Part shown: in pieces, positions 28,339 to 29,699 of the stretch | Layout of the letters: every line of letters starts with the position of its first letter | How positions within the stretch are numbered: the first letter of the stretch is position 1 | NCBI GenBank assembly: GCA_021782715.1 | Contig: JAJXUR010000002.1 | Location: 1-29,699, forward strand | Direction: 5' to 3' | From: a bacterium | Lineage (GTDB): Bacteria; Patescibacteriota; Minisyncoccia; Phycocordibacterales; Phycocordibacteraceae | Length of the DNA stretch: 29,699 nucleotides | Program-made: the position numbers and the translations under genes | The notes under the pieces: generated by a model | Databases searched by the model: none | Seen by the model: only the letters and a program-made list of their open reading frames with translations | Told to the model about the DNA's origin: nothing

Positions 28339-28398
28339 ACCACTCCCGTTTTCCACTTCATCCCACTAGTAGCTCATTCTACACCACTCTCCCCCACT
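28339..28398 (-). promoter_or_regulatory. mraZ promoter with phased MraZ boxes
   Basis: AGTGGN boxes on the minus strand at 28339-28344, 28352-28357, 28362-28367, 28383-28388 and 28393-28398. Offsets are 13, 10, 21 and 10 bp, so four of the five keep close to whole-helix-turn phasing. A -10 candidate TAGAAT (28376-28381) sits in the 21-bp gap, so a bound MraZ ring would cover the promoter. This matches the known MraZ operator type (TGGG/GTGG repeats about 10 bp apart). Confidence 0.7.
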
Positions 28399-28425
28399 TT
28401 TCGCGTCGAGGTTATCCCCATATGA

Positions 28426-28454
28426 AAACGGCGCGGCCAGAGGCCGCGCCGTTT
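28426..28454 (-). terminator. Terminator after lysS
   Basis: A perfect 13-bp stem (28426-28438 with 28442-28454), GC-rich with an AAA/TTT end and a 3-nt loop, followed on the minus strand by TTTTCAT. It separates lysS from the mraZ operon. Confidence 0.85.
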
Positions 28455-28469
28455 CGCTGCGAACAGCCG

Positions 28470-29699
28470 CTATCGCGGCCGCATCAGGGGGAATATCTGC
28501 CCTTCGCGGATAGAGACGCCTTCGAGGAAACTGAAAAGCCGCTCAGAGACACCGAAACCGAAAGCCGGCGGCATGCCGTACTCGAGCGCCTCGACAAAAT
28601 CGGCATCCGGCATTTGCGCTTCTTCGTCTCCTGCCGCGCGCAATTCTCCCTGCCGCCGGAAGCGCTCCGCTTGGTCCACAGGGTCATTAAGCTCGCTGAA
28701 GCCCTTGCCTATCTCGCTCCCGGCAATCATGACTTGGAAACGCTCCACCACACGCGGGTCTTTACTATTCTTCTTCGCGAGCGGTTCCATATACACCGGC
28801 ACATTGATGAGGAAGCCGGGGCCAGCGAGCGTCTTGCGTATCTGCTTCCACGCAGTATCTACCAAACGTCCCGTGTCGGCGCCTTTCTCAAACGGGATAT
28901 CCTTCTTCTTGAGAGCCGCAGCCCAATCGGCATCCTCGTCGAGCGGGTCGAGGCCGTACGCTTCCCGCATCAGCCCGCAAAAATCATAGGTCTGCCACTC
29001 CGCGTCCAGATCGATATCGAATCCTTTTATCGAGAAAATACGCGTACCATACACCTGATCGGCGATGGTGCGATACAGATCGGTGATCATGCTCATGCCC
29101 GCTTCATAGTCCTTGAATGCCTCATAGAACTCAAGCTGCGTGTAATCCTGGGCGTGCTCCGCCGACATACCTTCATTGCGGAAGATGCGGCCGATCTCGA
29201 ACACTTTCGGGAGCCCAGCGACAAGAAGACGTTTCTGCCAGAGCTCGCCGGCACTGATGCGCAGGTACACATCCATGTCGAGCGCATTGTGGTGCGTCAC
29301 GAACGGACGCGCCTCAGCGCCACCGGTCGTCGTCTCGAGCACGGGCGTCTCGACCTCGATGAAATCCCGCTCGAGGAGGTATGAGCGGATGACGTTCCAG
29401 AACTTCGAGCGACGTTTGATGCGCTCGGCGAGGTCGTGCGTGAGCAGGATGTCGAGATAGCGTTTGCGGAAACGCTCGTCCTCATCCTTGATGCCAAACC
29501 ACTCGTCGGGAAGGGGGCGCAGCGACTTCGCGAGCATGCGCCACTCGGTCGCGTCGAGTGACGGCATGCCACGCTTGGTCGTGAACGCCGTGCCGGACAC
29601 CTCGACGACATCGCCCGCATCTACCGTGCCGGCGAAGAGGTCGTATGCTGCTTCGCCGAGTTTCTCCCGCTGCACGAAGCACTGCCCCTTCACCCCGTC
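28470..29699 (-). CDS. lysS: Lysyl-tRNA synthetase, class II (5' end outside the window)
   Basis: The frame is open to the window edge, so about 409 C-terminal residues are seen and the N-terminal part of the OB-fold is missing. Visible: the end of the anticodon-binding domain (FVQREKLGEAAYDLF, SGTAFTTKRGMPSL), LAKSLRPLPDEWFGIKDEDER-type linker, motif 2 (FEIGRIFRNEGMSAEHAQDYTQLE) and a C-terminal ALEYGMPPAFGFGVSERL with IFPLMRPR. Motif 3 is usually GIDRL; here GVSERL keeps the arginine but changes the preceding residues. The enzyme charges tRNA-Lys. It is followed by a terminator and then the mraZ operon. Confidence 0.94.
   Translation of the reverse strand, partial: DGVKGQCFVQREKLGEAAYDLFAGTVDAGDVVEVSGTAFTTKRGMPSLDATEWRMLAKSLRPLPDEWFGIKDEDERFRKRYLDILLTHDLAERIKRRSKFWNVIRSYLLERDFIEVETPVLETTTGGAEARPFVTHHNALDMDVYLRISAGELWQKRLLVAGLPKVFEIGRIFRNEGMSAEHAQDYTQLEFYEAFKDYEAGMSMITDLYRTIADQVYGTRIFSIKGFDIDLDAEWQTYDFCGLMREAYGLDPLDEDADWAAALKKKDIPFEKGADTGRLVDTAWKQIRKTLAGPGFLINVPVYMEPLAKKNSKDPRVVERFQVMIAGSEIGKGFSELNDPVDQAERFRRQGELRAAGDEEAQMPDADFVEALEYGMPPAFGFGVSERLFSFLEGVSIREGQIFPLMRPR

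Noticed and set aside
28314..29384. 356-aa plus-strand open frame
   Set aside because: Antisense to lysS and crossing its terminator and the mraZ operator.

Overview
The window looks like a chromosomal segment of a Patescibacteria (CPR) bacterium, most likely of the Parcubacteria/Kaiserbacteria kind. The evidence is compact gene packing, a MurF that lacks its usual first domain, a short FtsL-like protein inside a small mraZ-rsmH-ftsL-ftsI-murF cluster, a membrane-anchored protein with an Ada-like Cys motif, and very large cohesin/dockerin-type surface proteins. TGA is an ordinary stop codon here (recR, yqeY, cysS), so this is not a Gracilibacteria/SR1 code. The assignment rests on gene content only; no rRNA is present.

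Layout. 1-2756: two tandem small membrane proteins and a LOG-family hydrolase, an Ada-like membrane protein divergent from rpmA (L27), then a vanY-type carboxypeptidase and rplI (L9) read from the S41 protease operon. 2776-8455: S41 protease (minus), divergent from a plus-strand run corA-cysS-dnaB-recR that ends in a strong terminator. 8501-8622: a 122-nt imperfect palindrome. 8622-10354: DEAD-box RNA helicase and rplU (L21). 10397-12043: an AT-rich accessory patch with a Phd/YefM-RelE toxin-antitoxin pair and two unrecognised genes coupled to rmuC. 13109-13140: a symmetric divergent promoter for rmuC and yqeY, followed by a 68-aa unknown gene. 13910-22925: five co-directional genes: two stand-alone response regulators, a soluble triple-PAS histidine kinase, a membrane-anchored cohesin protein and a 1608-aa secreted dockerin protein. 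22926-23471: an AT-rich non-coding region rich in hairpins. 23472-29699: tRNA-Glu, murF, ftsI, ftsL-like, rsmH, mraZ and the C-terminal part of lysS.

Three points stand out. First, the cohesin gene and the dockerin gene are neighbours, so the giant adhesin may be held on the cell by cohesin-dockerin docking, with an adjoining two-component cassette. Second, in at least 14 genes the start codon lies only 4-11 nt after a good -10 element (often an extended TGn -10), which implies widespread leaderless or near-leaderless mRNAs. Third, two textbook autoregulatory operators can be read directly: paired TGTACA boxes 12 bp apart at the antitoxin promoter, and 10-bp-phased AGTGGN boxes upstream of mraZ.
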